DNA of 64,000 nucleotides from Camillea tinctor. Its lineage: Eukaryota > Ascomycota > Sordariomycetes > Xylariales > Xylariaceae. The notes under the pieces are model-generated. The model had not been told where the DNA came from and ran no database searches. It saw nothing but the letters and a program-made list of their open reading frames with translations. Location: contig MU394083.1 of assembly GCA_022578605.1 (NCBI GenBank), positions 82,040 through 146,039 on the forward strand. Direction: 5' to 3'. The position numbers and the translations under genes were made by a program. Each line of letters opens with the position of its first letter. Within the stretch, counting starts at the first letter, position 1. Below, in pieces: positions 34,701 to 46,613 of the stretch.

Positions 34701-37250
34701 TATTTAACAAAAATAGTTAAAACGCTTTAAAATAGCAATAAAATAATAAATACTTATAATAAACTTATATATTATTCGATATAAACTAAAGCCATTAACA
34801 AAAAAAATTAAAAGCACTATAAAAACATTTACGTTTTTATAATTAAATGTTTAAACAAGTGCTTTTCAAGTAAATTTTTTTATTTTAAGTTTTTTTTAAA
34901 TAAAAGTTATTTTAATTATAAAAAAAAACGTATTAGCTTAACATTACACTTATTGCAAATTATAAACTTTACGTTTATTTTTTAACAGTTTTTATTTTTA
35001 TTTAAAAATATTGCGCTTTTATAAGTATAATTTACAGTAATTAACAAAATTTATTTAAAAACGTAATTATAAGCAATAAATTTAACTTAATTTTTAATTA
35101 AAACTATTTTATTTATTATAAGTTTTTTTTAAAAAAAACTTTTTATAATTAATCTTACATTTTTTAACTTTTTTAATAAAGTAAATAACAAAAATAAAAG
35201 TTTAATTTTAACTAAAGTAATATTATATATCGTAAAAAAATCTTTAACTTAACGTTAATTTTTTTATACTTTAAAAACTTAGTTTTTATAAAATTTCTTT
35301 TTGCACTATAAGCAATTTATATTATAGCACTTATATACAACAAAATTAAAAGAAAAAATAAGTTTGCCATTTAAATAATAAACAAATTAACCAAATATCG
35401 TTTTAATAAAAAACGCTTAAGCCTTTAAATACTAAAAATAAATTAAGTCGTTAATTAATATAACTATATTAAAATATATATTATTTTTAATTTTTAACGA
35501 TAAAAATGTTTACACATATTTAATTAAGTTAAAAAAATATAAGTTTTAAATTTTTAAAACGAGCTTAAATTTACTTTTTTTTTTTTTTAGCAAAAATATT
35601 TTTTTTAACTAAAAAGCAATTAATACTTTTCGTATTTTAAAAAAAAAAAAACGCTTTTTAACTTTTTTTTTAAGCAACTTTACAATAACAAATAAAAATA
35701 TAAAGTCTTAAATAAAGTTAAAATCTTTAAGTTTAATATATGCTTAAAAAATTTCCTTAAAATTACAATAAGTTATATTAAAAATATTATTTAATTAAAC
35801 TTAAATTTTTAATGTTAAGTATAAGTTTAATATTATTATTAAGTTTTATTAATGAAAAATTGCTTTAAACTTATCTTTAATAAACTACAATGCTTAACGC
35901 AATAAAACCAATATTTTTTTTAAAAATATTCAGCATAAAAGCAACAAAAGTTATAGTTACTTATATTATTATTGCAAAAAACTCAATATAATTTATTATT
36001 TTAATGTTAATTGTTTTACTATTATTGTTAAATATTTTATCTTTAAAAAAGTTTTTTTTTAAAACGTTTTAAAAGTTTATTAATTAATATAGTTTTTTTA
36101 TATTTAAAAGCTTTTTATTTTAACTAATTAATATAAGCAATTTATTATTTTATAACTTAAAAAAGTTAAAAACAAAGTTTACTTTATTTTATAATTGTTA
36201 CAATTGTTTTTAAAGTTCAATAAAATTAAAGTTTTATTTTTATTAAATATTAAGTATTTAAGTATATATATATATTTTATGTTTAAAAACTTTACTTACA
36301 ATAATAAAGTTAAATAAATTAAATAAAAAATCGTTACTTTAATTATTATTATTATTAATAACTATTAACTTACTACTACAATTTTTAGCATTTTGCTTAC
36401 AAGCTTAATAATAAACTTTACGTTTTAAGCATGCAATATGTGCAAGGCAATAAGTTTAACAACTAAAGCCATTTATATTAATAATAATTAACAATAAAAA
36501 AATATAAAATTAAAAAAGGCTATAAAGCAGAAAACAAACAAGTTAAAAACTTACAATATAGAATTAAAATTTTAATAAATTACAAGGTAAAAAAAAAAAT
36601 AATTAAAGCTTAAGTTTACATAAAAAAAAAAAAAAAAAAAAAAAAAATAAAAAAGTAAAAAATAAAAAAGCTACATTTTTTTAATTCTTAAACAAGTATT
36701 AAAAACATAGTTTTTTTATAAGTTATAAAAAAGCTCTTATTATAAATAAAATAATATTTAAGTACGCTTTTTAAAACTGTAAATAAAGTTACTAAAAAAC
36801 TAAAATAAGTATAAAAATATAATTATTTATAGCATTGTTTTTAACTATTTATAATAAGCATATAAAAATCTTATAAAAAAGCTAAGTTAATTAAAGCATA
36901 AAAAAATTAAATTAAATAGCTTATTTATATTAAAACATATTTAAATATTAATTAATATTTAATAAAATATTTATTAGCTTTTAAAATAAAGCCTTTTAAC
37001 ACGACTACTATTTAAATAAAACAAAATAAAAACATATTGCTTTTAAAAAATATTAATTATTAATTAAAAAAAAAAAAGCTATATATATAATATAAATAAA
37101 AAATTATAGCAAAAGCTAAAAATATAAAGTAATAAAAATAGCAAAAATAAAAAAAGTATTTTTAACATAATACTAGCTAACAAAAACTTAACTTAACCTA
37201 TATTATATATAAGCTTTTTTTTTTTTTTAAGCAACCAAATTAATAAAGTA

Positions 37251-37285
<35 letters not shown>

Positions 37286-37322
37286 CGTTATCGTTATTAT
37301 CGTTGTTATCGTTATTATTATT
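37251..37322. repeat. TTA microsatellite with GTTATC variants
   Basis: A run of TTA triplets merges into alternating GTTATC and GTTATT units. It produces a run of Asn codons in the minus-strand frame at 37227-37436, which is not credible as a gene. Confidence 0.85.
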
Positions 37323-37553
37323 TTTTATAAAAAAAGGTAAGTTTAACTTTACATATAACAAAATTATCGCGAAATTAAGCCTAGCTTTTTTTAAGGCATA
37401 AAAACTCTTAATAACTATAAACTTCTTAATAAACATTTTATGCTTTTTATATATAAATTAACACTAAATTTTACTTAATTTATATATAAATAGCTTAAAT
37501 ATATAGTTTATTTAACATTTTTAAAATTTTTATATTAAAATATAAAAACATAA

Positions 37554-37577
37554 CGCGCAATACGCACGTTTTGCGCG
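37554..37577. repeat. GC-rich hairpin inside the AT island
   Basis: CGCGCAA at 37554-37560 and TTGCGCG at 37571-37577 form a perfect 7-bp inverted repeat around a 10-base loop. It is one of very few GC-rich spots in this island. Confidence 0.8.
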
Positions 37578-39157
37578 CTTTTTGCTATAAAAAAGGTAAC
37601 AGTAACAACACAAGCAAACTAACAAAACTTAAAAGTTAGTTATTTTTAAATTTTTATTTAATATTAATATAAATAAAAAGTAAAAAAAAAAAAAAAAAAA
37701 AAATATTATTTACAGCAATAATAGTACTATATTAAAAGCTTTAAAGCCTTTTTATTTATATAATTTTTTAAATAATTAAAAAAAATATAAAAACGATCTT
37801 AAAACTAAAAAAAGTAAATTATTTCGAAAATAAGCTTATTAAACCTTAAAACTTAAACGTTAAAAAAATTAAATTTTTTATTAAACTTAACATATTATTT
37901 AAGCTATTTTTATATATATTATTAATAAACATTTTTTATTAACTATATTATATTATGCTTTATTTAATATATAGTTAATATAAACTTACAAAGTTATTAT
38001 ATAATACTTTATGCTAAAAACGATAATAAAATTATAAAAATTAATAGCAAGCTTTTTAATACATTTTTAAGTTTAACAAAACAAACTTCTTTAAAGCTTT
38101 TTTTAATATTATATTTGCTTAAGCCTTTTTTTGTTCGCCACATAAAAAATGCTTTTAGCGGGCCTTTTTTTTTAAATAAGCGTTTTACTTATTAGCTTTA
38201 ATTACGGCTTTATCGTACTTTTAATTCTTAGCCATGCGCTTAATTAAGCGCTTTTTTTTTGCTTATTTATGTTATAAAACACATATAAGTATATAAAAGC
38301 AAATAGCTTAAGTAAGTAAAAACTTTATATTAAATATGGGCTTATTAAAATAAAAAAATAAGAAATAAAAGTTTATTAAGTGCTTAAAGCACTAAAAAAA
38401 TCGTTTTATAAATAATATATATATATATAAGCTATAATTAAGTTTAAAGCTTTAAATTGCTTTTATTTATATGAAATATAAATAAAACTTATAAACGGTT
38501 TAAAATAAAAAGTAAGGCTTAGTTTTATAGTAGCGGCAATAGCAACTTTTTGCCGAGCTTTTTTTATTAATAAAACCTATTTTTTTATATTTTATTATTA
38601 TAAATATTCTTATTAGTACTTAATGTTAATATGCTATTTATATAAGTTTTATACGGCTAGTTTATGCTAAAAGCTTAAAAATATAGTTTTTAATAACAGA
38701 ATCATTAAAGAAAAAAAAAGGCGCTATTTTAATATAATAAAAAAAGAAGAAATAAACGAGGCTATTAATAAATCTTATATATTTAATTTTATAGTACTAT
38801 ACTATAAATAAACAAAAAAAAATAAGGATAAAAAAAACGGCAAAAAAGCTAGCAAAACAAAATAAAAACGTGTTAATATTAGCGGCTAAAAAAGTAAAAA
38901 AGTAAAAGTTTAAAGTTAATGGTTAATTTAGCTTAATAAGCGTTAAAGTTTTAGCATTAATTTCTTTATAATTATATATTAATAATTAATTTATTTTAAG
39001 TAGTTAAAAAAATAAATAGTTATAAGTTTAAACAATATATTAATAACTAATAAACTTTTAATAATAAGTTAAAATAATATTTATAACATTAAACAATTAA
39101 ATGTTTTATTAACTATATATTAATGCATAATTAACGTTTAAACTAAATAAGCGTCGA

Positions 39158-39179
39158 AAAAACCTTTAACGTTAAAAAA
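39158..39179 (+). repeat. Candidate right terminal direct repeat of the AT island
   Basis: Partner of the similar sequence at 31725-31747, same orientation, one-base gap. Confidence 0.35.
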
Positions 39180-39290
39180 TTTTAAACGTCAAAAAAGTCT
39201 TAAATACTAATAATACTTATCGCTATTTAATATAAACGTTTATAAGCTTTTAACTATAAATTATTTATTAATTAATTTCTAATGGTCAAC

Positions 39291-39744
39291 CAACAGTTTA
39301 TTAAACCCTGCAGATTTTAATATGGGTGTGCCAGAGCTTACGTAAGGCATCGAAAAGTTACCGGAAAATCAGTTAAACCTAGCGTACTCACCTAGTCCCA
39401 AAATGGATTAACTCAATTGCTGAGCCAAGATATTCAAGGCTGCAAGGCTGGCGTCTGCACTCTGAGGGAAAGCTTGTACGTACCCACGTAGTCAAGCTAG
39501 GTACCTAATTACTTAGCAGATACCTCCATACTCTAATCAATCCCGTTTATTCTCCCACCTTTCATCATCAACCAGCACCACCGCCGTCACCATCACCAAC
39601 ACCAACACCAACGCCAATTCATCCCTAAACTCGGCTGCGAAACCACGGTCAGCCTCACTATCTCACCACGCATTGTATTTTCCGATCCGATTTCCCCGAC
39701 TACAAAACAACCCGACGTAAGAAAAGTAAATAAATAAGCAAAAG
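39291..39744 (+). promoter_or_regulatory. Rpt3 promoter and leader region
   Basis: Normal base composition resumes about 455 bp before the Rpt3 start codon. CACCA- and CAACAC-rich sequence at 39567-39615 precedes the ATG. No proteasome-associated control element could be recognised with confidence. Confidence 0.45.
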
Positions 39745-41167
39745 ATGGCCGATGTTCTGGTAGACAACCCGGCCAACACCGTGGCGCCGCACAACAAACC
39801 CATCCCATCCACCATTCCCAACGTTGAGACCATCGAGGGTATACCATCACAGGGTGGAGACGAGTATGCCACCCTGAAAAAGCTGCAGCGGCATCTAGAG
39901 TACATCCAGCTACAAGAGGAATACATCAAGGATGAGCAGAGGTATGCAACTACACTGCCCTTATTACTCCCGACCTAGTGTGATACTGGACATTCCAACC
40001 TAATAACCGAGACTGTAGGAGTCTGAAGCGAGAACTTGTCCGAGCACAAGAGGAAATCAAGCGGATCCAGAGTGTACCTCTGGTCATCGGCCAGTTTATG
40101 GAAGCTATCGATCAGAAGTGAGTAGCTGAGCTCGCCTTTTTCTTTTTTCTAATGCCCCCCTTACCGAATTCTGGTTCTGATAGCATATGACCTATAGTAC
40201 CGGAATAGTTCAGTCAAGCACAGGCTCTAACTACGTCGTGCGAATTCTTTCTACTCTGGACCGCGAGAAGTTGAAGCCCTCTTCCTCCGTCGCCCTGCAC
40301 CGTCACTCCAATGCCCTCGTCGACATCTTGCCTCCCGAGGCCGACTCTTCCATCGCCATGCTGGGCGCCGACGAGAAGCCCGATGTGACCTATGCCGATG
40401 TTGGTGGACTGGACATGCAGAAGCAGGAGATCCGTGAAGCTGTCGAACTGCCCTTAACCCACTTCGACCTTTACAAACAAATCGGGATCGACCCTCCGAG
40501 AGGTGTCTTGCTGTATGGACCCCCCGGAACTGGCAAGACCATGTTAGTCAAGGCTGTGGCCAATTCAACAACTGCCAACTTTATTCGTGTTGTGGGCTCC
40601 GAATTTGTCCAGAAGTATCTGGGTGAGGGTCCGCGTATGGTTCGAGACGTGTTCCGTATGGCGCGGGAGAACTCGCCGGCAATTATCTTTATCGATGAAA
40701 TTGACGCCATTGCCACGAAGCGATTCGACGCCCAGACCGGTGCCGATCGAGAAGTGCAGCGTATCCTTCTAGAATTGCTTAACCAGATGGACGGTTTCGA
40801 CCAGACTTCCAACGTCAAGGTTATAATGGCAACCAACCGAGCCGACACGCTAGATCCCGCCCTGCTACGTCCTGGGCGATTGGACCGAAAGATTGAGTTC
40901 CCCAGTCTGCGAGATCGTCGTGAGCGCCGTCTTATCTTCTCTACCATCGCAAGCAAGATGAGTCTGGCACCCGAAGTTGATCTCGATAGTTTGATCGTGC
41001 GCAACGACCCCCTCAGTGGTGCCGTCATCGCCGCTATCATGCAGGAAGCCGGTCTACGCGCGGTTCGGAAGAACCGGTATAACATCATCCAGGTCGACCT
41101 CGAAGATGCTTACTCGAGCCAGGTCAAGGGCACAAGCGACGAAAACAAGTTCGATTTCTATAAATAA
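39745..41167 (+). CDS. RPT3: 26S proteasome regulatory subunit 6B (Rpt3), 3 exons
   Basis: AAA+ ATPase subunit of the 19S base ring that unfolds ubiquitinated proteins and feeds them to the 20S core. Exons 39745-39941, 40019-40117 and 40198-41167 join to 421 aa, the normal length. An N-terminal coiled coil (about residues 40-85) and OB-fold precede the ATPase domain with Walker A GPPGTGKT (206-213), Walker B IIFIDEID (261-268) and the second region of homology ending in [12 protein letters not shown]. The C-terminus is FDFYK, whose last three residues FYK fit the HbYX gate-opening motif of Rpt3. Introns are 77 and 80 nt with GT..AG ends. It starts only about 450 bp from the AT-rich island yet shows no sign of mutation. 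Confidence 0.97.
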
Positions 41168-43960
41168 GCCCAACGCTCAATCACATCTATTTACGCGGGG
41201 ACGAGGCGAAGGCAGTCATCAGACGAGATGGTTCGGATCTGGGCACTACGGAGAGTTGTTTCAGCTCCTCGTGGAGGAAGCACAAGATGATTTCTCTAGT
41301 AGTTACGATAGAGAGGAGGGAGGTGGAGAGGATTCCTTTTTATCCTTCTCTCTACTCTACTAGTTAATTAGTAGGGATCGATAGTTAGTGATGGGAGAGA
41401 AAAGGGGGGAAGAAGAGATGATAAATGAAGTCCGGACCAAAAGCTACTCGAGATGAACTAGAAAAAAACATTGTACTACTATTTATCGCCTACTGTCATA
41501 TCAATTACACTCGACAACCAAAATAACAAAAACAGTTTTGTGCTGGAGAACTTCTTTCCCCTGAAGCATACTCCGACTCCTAACCTACTTTCTGTTTTGA
41601 CTTAAATCTGGAATGTATCCCTTCCCTGTCCCTGAAGATATTGCCCAGGTTTTATCCGGCTTTAGAGTGAGTATTACGAATTGAGTAACTAGTTGGTTTG
41701 TGGGCCGAGGATTGTCTAGAAGCTATTCTCTGTGAGGTAGGTCTGGTAGATTGGAGTTGGCTGCGCAGTTTACCTTGGGTGCGCATACAGGTAAGGGGAG
41801 ATAGAATGTTCACAGGCGGTTGAGAAGAAGCTATTATAAGGGTTATCTATATGGTTTAGAACAAAGTTTCTAGTTTGTATACTTATGCTTGTAAGGTTGG
41901 GTTGGGTGGAGGTGAGGTCATACATACATACGTGCATATATGTTCAGGTGAGAGTTGAATATTGAGACTGCCTAGCCTCAATATATCTACGACTCGATGG
42001 ATAAGTCCATCCCTTTCCGTAGCTCTTCCCAAGTAAACCCGAACCCAGCAGCTTGTATGTGTACCCAACTCCCCCCATCTTCACATGATCCAAAGGTTAG
42101 TATCTTCTGAAACCCATAGAAACAGACACGCACACACACAGAGAGAGAAGTTCTGGGAGGAGATTGAGATGAATTCATCCTACTTAAAACCCAAATCCAT
42201 ATAAAAGTAAAAACATATTACAAATTGATACTTTGTTGCCTTTTCCCTCCGCCAAAAAGGGTGTCTAAAACCGAAAAGAAAAGAGAAGAGAAAACCCGTG
42301 AATATCTCAAAACAGAAAAACAAGCAGACAAGGTGTGTGATCTTACAATAAAAAATACTTTCTACTAGTACAAAAACAATTAAGGTTGGGTATTTCCCCC
42401 TTCCCTTTCCTTCCCATCCTGTTTCCGGTTCCTATTCCAATTTCCGTTTTCCCCACTCCCTTTTGCAAAGAAAAATAACAATAAAACACCTAGGTAAGAT
42501 TCACCTGAACACCAAGCCTTCGAAAACACCATTGGACTTGAGGAGAGAGATAAGAGGGAGGAGGAGAGGATGAAGAGGGTGGGCAGAAAAAGAAGAGAAG
42601 GGCGAATGACTTCCGACTCCTATTCCCCTTAGCTTAACTGACGGTAGGTAGATAAGTTCAGGAGCATAGCAAGAACCAGTCCATTACCCGATAAAAGGAT
42701 CCTAACAAGAAACCCCCCCCCCAAAAATCAGCATTACGGTAGGAACGGTGGTTTCACGCCGTAATACGAAATCTTCTTTCTTGTTCCCCGTTCTCCCTTC
42801 CCCATTCCCTCCCATCCCATCTAATAAAAAAAAATCAAAACCCCCCTCTCTAAGACTAAGTGGACTCAAAAAAAGGGGGTAACTCCTTTCCGCTTAAAAA
42901 AACGACACCCCGTTTCCATTCCTACCACCATTCCCATCTATGAATGCTAAAAACACAATGGTAATAAAAAAAAAGAGAAAAACAAATACAGCCGATAAAG
43001 TAAGAGCTAAAAAAAAACCCCAAAAAACAGACTTCCTTCCCGGTTTGGTGGTGGGTGAATGGACGTGACATTAAAGTAATAATGATAAAATACGTCCATA
43101 CCAATCCATCGTATAACATGGGAGTGAAAAGCAAAAACCAACGATGATGATAGAAGCTCGACCGGAACCAGAGTTCGACCTTGCCTAAACCTCGAAGCCC
43201 CAACTCCAGACCTCTTTTCCTTCCTACTTCCCCACAAGCCCATCTAGAAAGGGGGAAAGGGGGGAGAGAGGGAAGGAAACATTTCTCCCGAACTTTTCCC
43301 CTTCTCCGTAGCCATTTGCCCGCAGGAACCGCGCCCATCCCGTAACAGAAACAATATAAAGTAGATAGAGCAAGTCCCGGTGAAGTAATAATGATACAAG
43401 TGTGAGCAAAAAATACATGGGATGTTTCGAGAAAAAAAAGAGAAAAATAATAGAACGCAGAGGCTCAGTACTAGTAGCGTAATCGTGGTCCCTTGAGGAA
43501 GATGAAATGGTAGGGAGGAGGAGCCGAGGCAAATGATGCTAAAAAAGACAGATATAGAAATGGGAAAGAGAAAAGAAAAACTGGCGTAGGATATCATGAT
43601 GTGGGATATCATCAACTCGAATTAGAATGAGAGAGTGCACAGCCTAGCCCCGAACGAAGGGGGCTTGAGAAAAAAAACCAACGGCGAGCATCTCGTCAAC
43701 GCTAAGGGGGTATCTTCCTTCTTCCGTTCCTCCACTCCAGGTGGGTATATCCATCGTCCCATTCTATTTCCCCCATCTCCACCAAACACCATGCACAGAG
43801 TACGCATTACATATCCCGCTCCAACCCGTGATCAGTGCCATCGGGTACCGTAAAGATTAAACGGGTAAGCTAAAGTTTCGCGTCCGTAAGGCCGTAGGAA
43901 AAAGGGTGTAGTAGAATCCATCAAGCAAAACTATGACAAAGCTTGAAATCGCGGTTCACC
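41168..43960. other. Convergent intergenic region, Rpt3 / Lst7
   Basis: About 2.8 kb between two 3' ends. It holds many A, C and T homopolymers (for example a C10 run near 42711-42720) and no coding frame with family similarity. Confidence 0.6.
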
Positions 43961-46606
43961 TCAGGAGCCGAGGACTACTCCCAGCTCGAGCAGCAGCTGG
44001 ACGAAGCGGGAGTGCAGCTCTATGAAGAAATCCGGTAGCCCAACAAGCTCAGCTAAACCGCGGGCCTTTGGTGCAAAACCGCCGGGTCCCATAGACCCGC
44101 CCATGCGCTGCATAAAGCCACCACGACCACCACCGCTCAGGAAACTAGTCGTCTCGTTTCCTCTGTCGCGTTCGCGCTCTTTTTCTCTTTCGGAGCCTCC
44201 ACCACCAAGACCAACCCCGCCTCCGAGCCCAACGAGCCCAATCCCGCTATCGTGTGGGCCGCCGCCCCCGAACCCGCCGTTCCGGTAAGCAGCATTCAGC
44301 GCGGCAACGGGGTTGCCTTCTTCCTCACGTTCACGCTCACGCTCGGCTTCTGCCTCGGCCAGCTCCTGAATCCAGTTGGCAAGGTCGCGGAATGCTGCGG
44401 AAATAAAGCCAAATGTCTTCATGGCCAGACGCTCACGATGCGTGCTGAGTGCTAGGAATGCGTATACCCTTTTACGGCCTCGTGCATGCATATCCGGTAT
44501 ACGGAAGATATATGCTGTCGTGTAGCCTGCCATTGGATCGCCGAAGAAGATAGGTCCTCCCGCGGATTGGGACGAGGGCGTTGAGGTAATGTAGCCTGGA
44601 CCATGGTTTACAGGCGGCGAAGGGAACGAAGGTGGGATACTGGATATGGGCGAGGAGAGCGAAGAGGTCGATTGGGCAGATTCAGGCCGCCGCGGTAGAG
44701 TCTCGAAAGAAAGGGTCCGAAGACATGAGGCGCGAACTATGGAGTAAGTGGCCGGAACGGTCGGTTCGTGGGTCGAGGTATAGTCCAGGTAGTGTGTATG
44801 TTGAGACATGCTAGATCTTGAAGATACACTCGACTGAGAAGTCGAGGTCGCTGGCCGTCGTTGGGCATTTGGTCGGGCTGATGTCTCTTTGGGAGACACT
44901 TCTTCCTCCGCATCAGAAGTGCACGACGACTGTGGATTCGATGCCGGCGGACTTGCATCACCGCTGCCGCCATACACACGAGCATAAGGTGCACGAGTCC
45001 TTAGTACCGGGCCCTGCTGATCAGATTTGGAATCGGTAGTCTTGGCGCTCGCATCTTTCGTCGCCTTGTTGCCCTGCCTTTTTGGAAGAGTGAGAGCACA
45101 GTTCTGGCAAGGATTTGCGCGTTTCGTCACGTAGTCATCGTATGTTCTGCGGAAACTCGAGTCACGCCGGTGGCCGGGCCTGCTATTCGCCTCGGATGAG
45201 TTCTCGGGTAGTTTCCGAGGGCTTTCGGGAGGTGTCTGGATTGCTGCGGCATGGGAAAGAGAGGTAGTAGTAGTAGTCACAGACTGCGGCGTGATGCCAG
45301 GCGCGAGCTTAGATGCCCGAAGCAAGGCAGCTCTGTGGGTCTGGACGTCCTGGTCGCATACAGGGCTAGATGCGCTTCGCGTATTGTTAAACGATGTTTG
45401 AGGGCCAGTCGCGGCATTGCTCGTATGGGGTCGTTCGGTCTCGGCCGTGTCGTCGTAGCATCGTCCGCATGGTACCGGCAAGCCCTCAGTGACCATCAAA
45501 GGAGTTGGGCCATGTAGATCGCAGTAATGCGCCAGACACAGCTGGATATGAGATGTTAGCAAGGGTAATATCGTCGGCTTTTCCGCAACAACCATTTTCG
45601 GTAGCGTAAAATTAGGCGTGGGTAAAGAGTGGGTTGGGCTCGAATGTCAGAACACCATATTGATGAAGCTGGAACAAGAGCAGCACACTGGCGCTTTGGA
45701 AAAGCCCTAGCCATATAAGTCGCGGGTGGGTGGGGGTCAAGAGAAACAGGCCAAATCGATCAGAGGCTCAGGGAGGATTTATGATAGATGAGTAATAGGG
45801 TTTAGAGACAAACAGGAGGGGGTGAGAATCTGAAGACGCGAAACTTCGATGAGGAACGTCACTGTCTCACAAGGGCGAACGAAATAAGGCCCAAGCCAAG
45901 TGTCAAGGTTGTAGGACAGCCATCTTGTGGAAATCATAGCGTTGCGCCAATCACAGCCGAGACACCGGGGCGTAAGACTGGGGGGGCGCATCGCTCCGTT
46001 CCGTCGTCGAGGCCAGGATAAAGGGCCGTCTAACATAAGCAACAAGAGCTGATTCTAACGTGGGGGGACACAGGGCAGCTTGGGAAATTCGAGGCGGTGA
46101 AGAGATGATTATCACTCGGTAGTGGTGGCAGCAGTAGGGTTAGGAGGTGGGAGTGTGTACAGGTTTATCAGCTAGAGGGTGAGAAAGAGAAAGGGGGGTG
46201 TGTGGAAAGGGAACACGGCGCGGGATGGGAGAAGCAAATCAAGGCCAGGCAAGGGAGGGACAGAATATGCAGGTCAGACTAGTAAGATGCGGAGGATGCA
46301 CGAGGATGGAGTTGGGAGATGATAAAAGGGGGGGAGAGGCACACAGAGATAACCGTAGGTTAGGTCAGGTTAGGTAGTTTTAGTTGGTGGTCATAAGCTG
46401 TTCTGTTGAACCATGACCGGGAAGAAAAAGAGATGAATGCGAAACATAAGAATAGGAGATTAAAAAAACCCACGAGATGATGCACTTATACATAAGGTAA
46501 AAGGGGGGGGACTAGACCAGACAGAAACACCAACAAAAAAAAAAGAGAAAGGGGGAAAAAAGAAGAAGGAAGAGATAAAAGGTATAGTACTTACAATAGA
46601 CGTCAT
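43961..46606 (-). CDS. LST7: Lst7/folliculin homologue (longin domain), 2 exons
   Basis: With Lst4, yeast Lst7 is a GTPase-activating complex for the Rag GTPase Gtr2 in amino-acid signalling to TORC1. The main exon is 43961-45541. The family start LCLAHYCDLHGPTPLMVTEG directly follows a strong acceptor (TTGCTAAC then TATCCAG), so the ATG at 45595 lies in an intron. A 12-nt first exon at 46595-46606 (ATG, three codons, then donor GTAAGT) restores the frame as MTSI plus LCLAHYC, giving 530 aa with a 1053-nt intron. The longin fold is split: residues 5-30, then YSIVRASCLRTLSFETLP (about 270-286) and GPIFFGDPMAGYTTAYIFR onward (about 333-400). The long insert is Ser/Thr/Pro-rich and holds two CxxC pairs, CGRC (29-32) and CQNC (149-152), possibly a zinc site. 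The C-terminal DENN domain of animal folliculin is absent, as in yeast. The first exon is inference. Confidence 0.85.
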
Positions 46607-46613
46607 GACGTCT
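46598..46613. promoter_or_regulatory. Perfect 16-bp palindrome over the predicted lst7 start codon
   Basis: AGACGTCATGACGTCT is its own reverse complement and contains two TGACGTC/GACGTCA halves resembling bZIP (ATF/CREB-type) sites. The proposed Lst7 start codon is at its centre. A regulatory role is only inferred. Confidence 0.5.

Larger units (their letters stand above)
31560..39290. repeat. Extremely AT-rich island, probable RIP-mutated repeat
   Basis: About 7.7 kb of almost uninterrupted A/T sequence with very many TA and TTAA steps and sharp borders to normal composition on both sides (near 31560 and 39285). No intact gene exists inside. This is the appearance of repeat-induced point mutation in ascomycetes, which converts C to T in duplicated DNA and leaves AT isochores. 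The size fits one degraded transposon, for example an LTR retrotransposon. The stretch 38130-38930 retains more G and C than the rest, including Lys/Arg-codon-rich sequence that may be the remnant of a coding region. The original element cannot be identified. Confidence 0.85.

Noticed and set aside
37227..37436. Asn-rich minus-strand frame in the AT island
   Set aside because: Produced by the TTA microsatellite; surrounding sequence is mutated beyond coding capacity.
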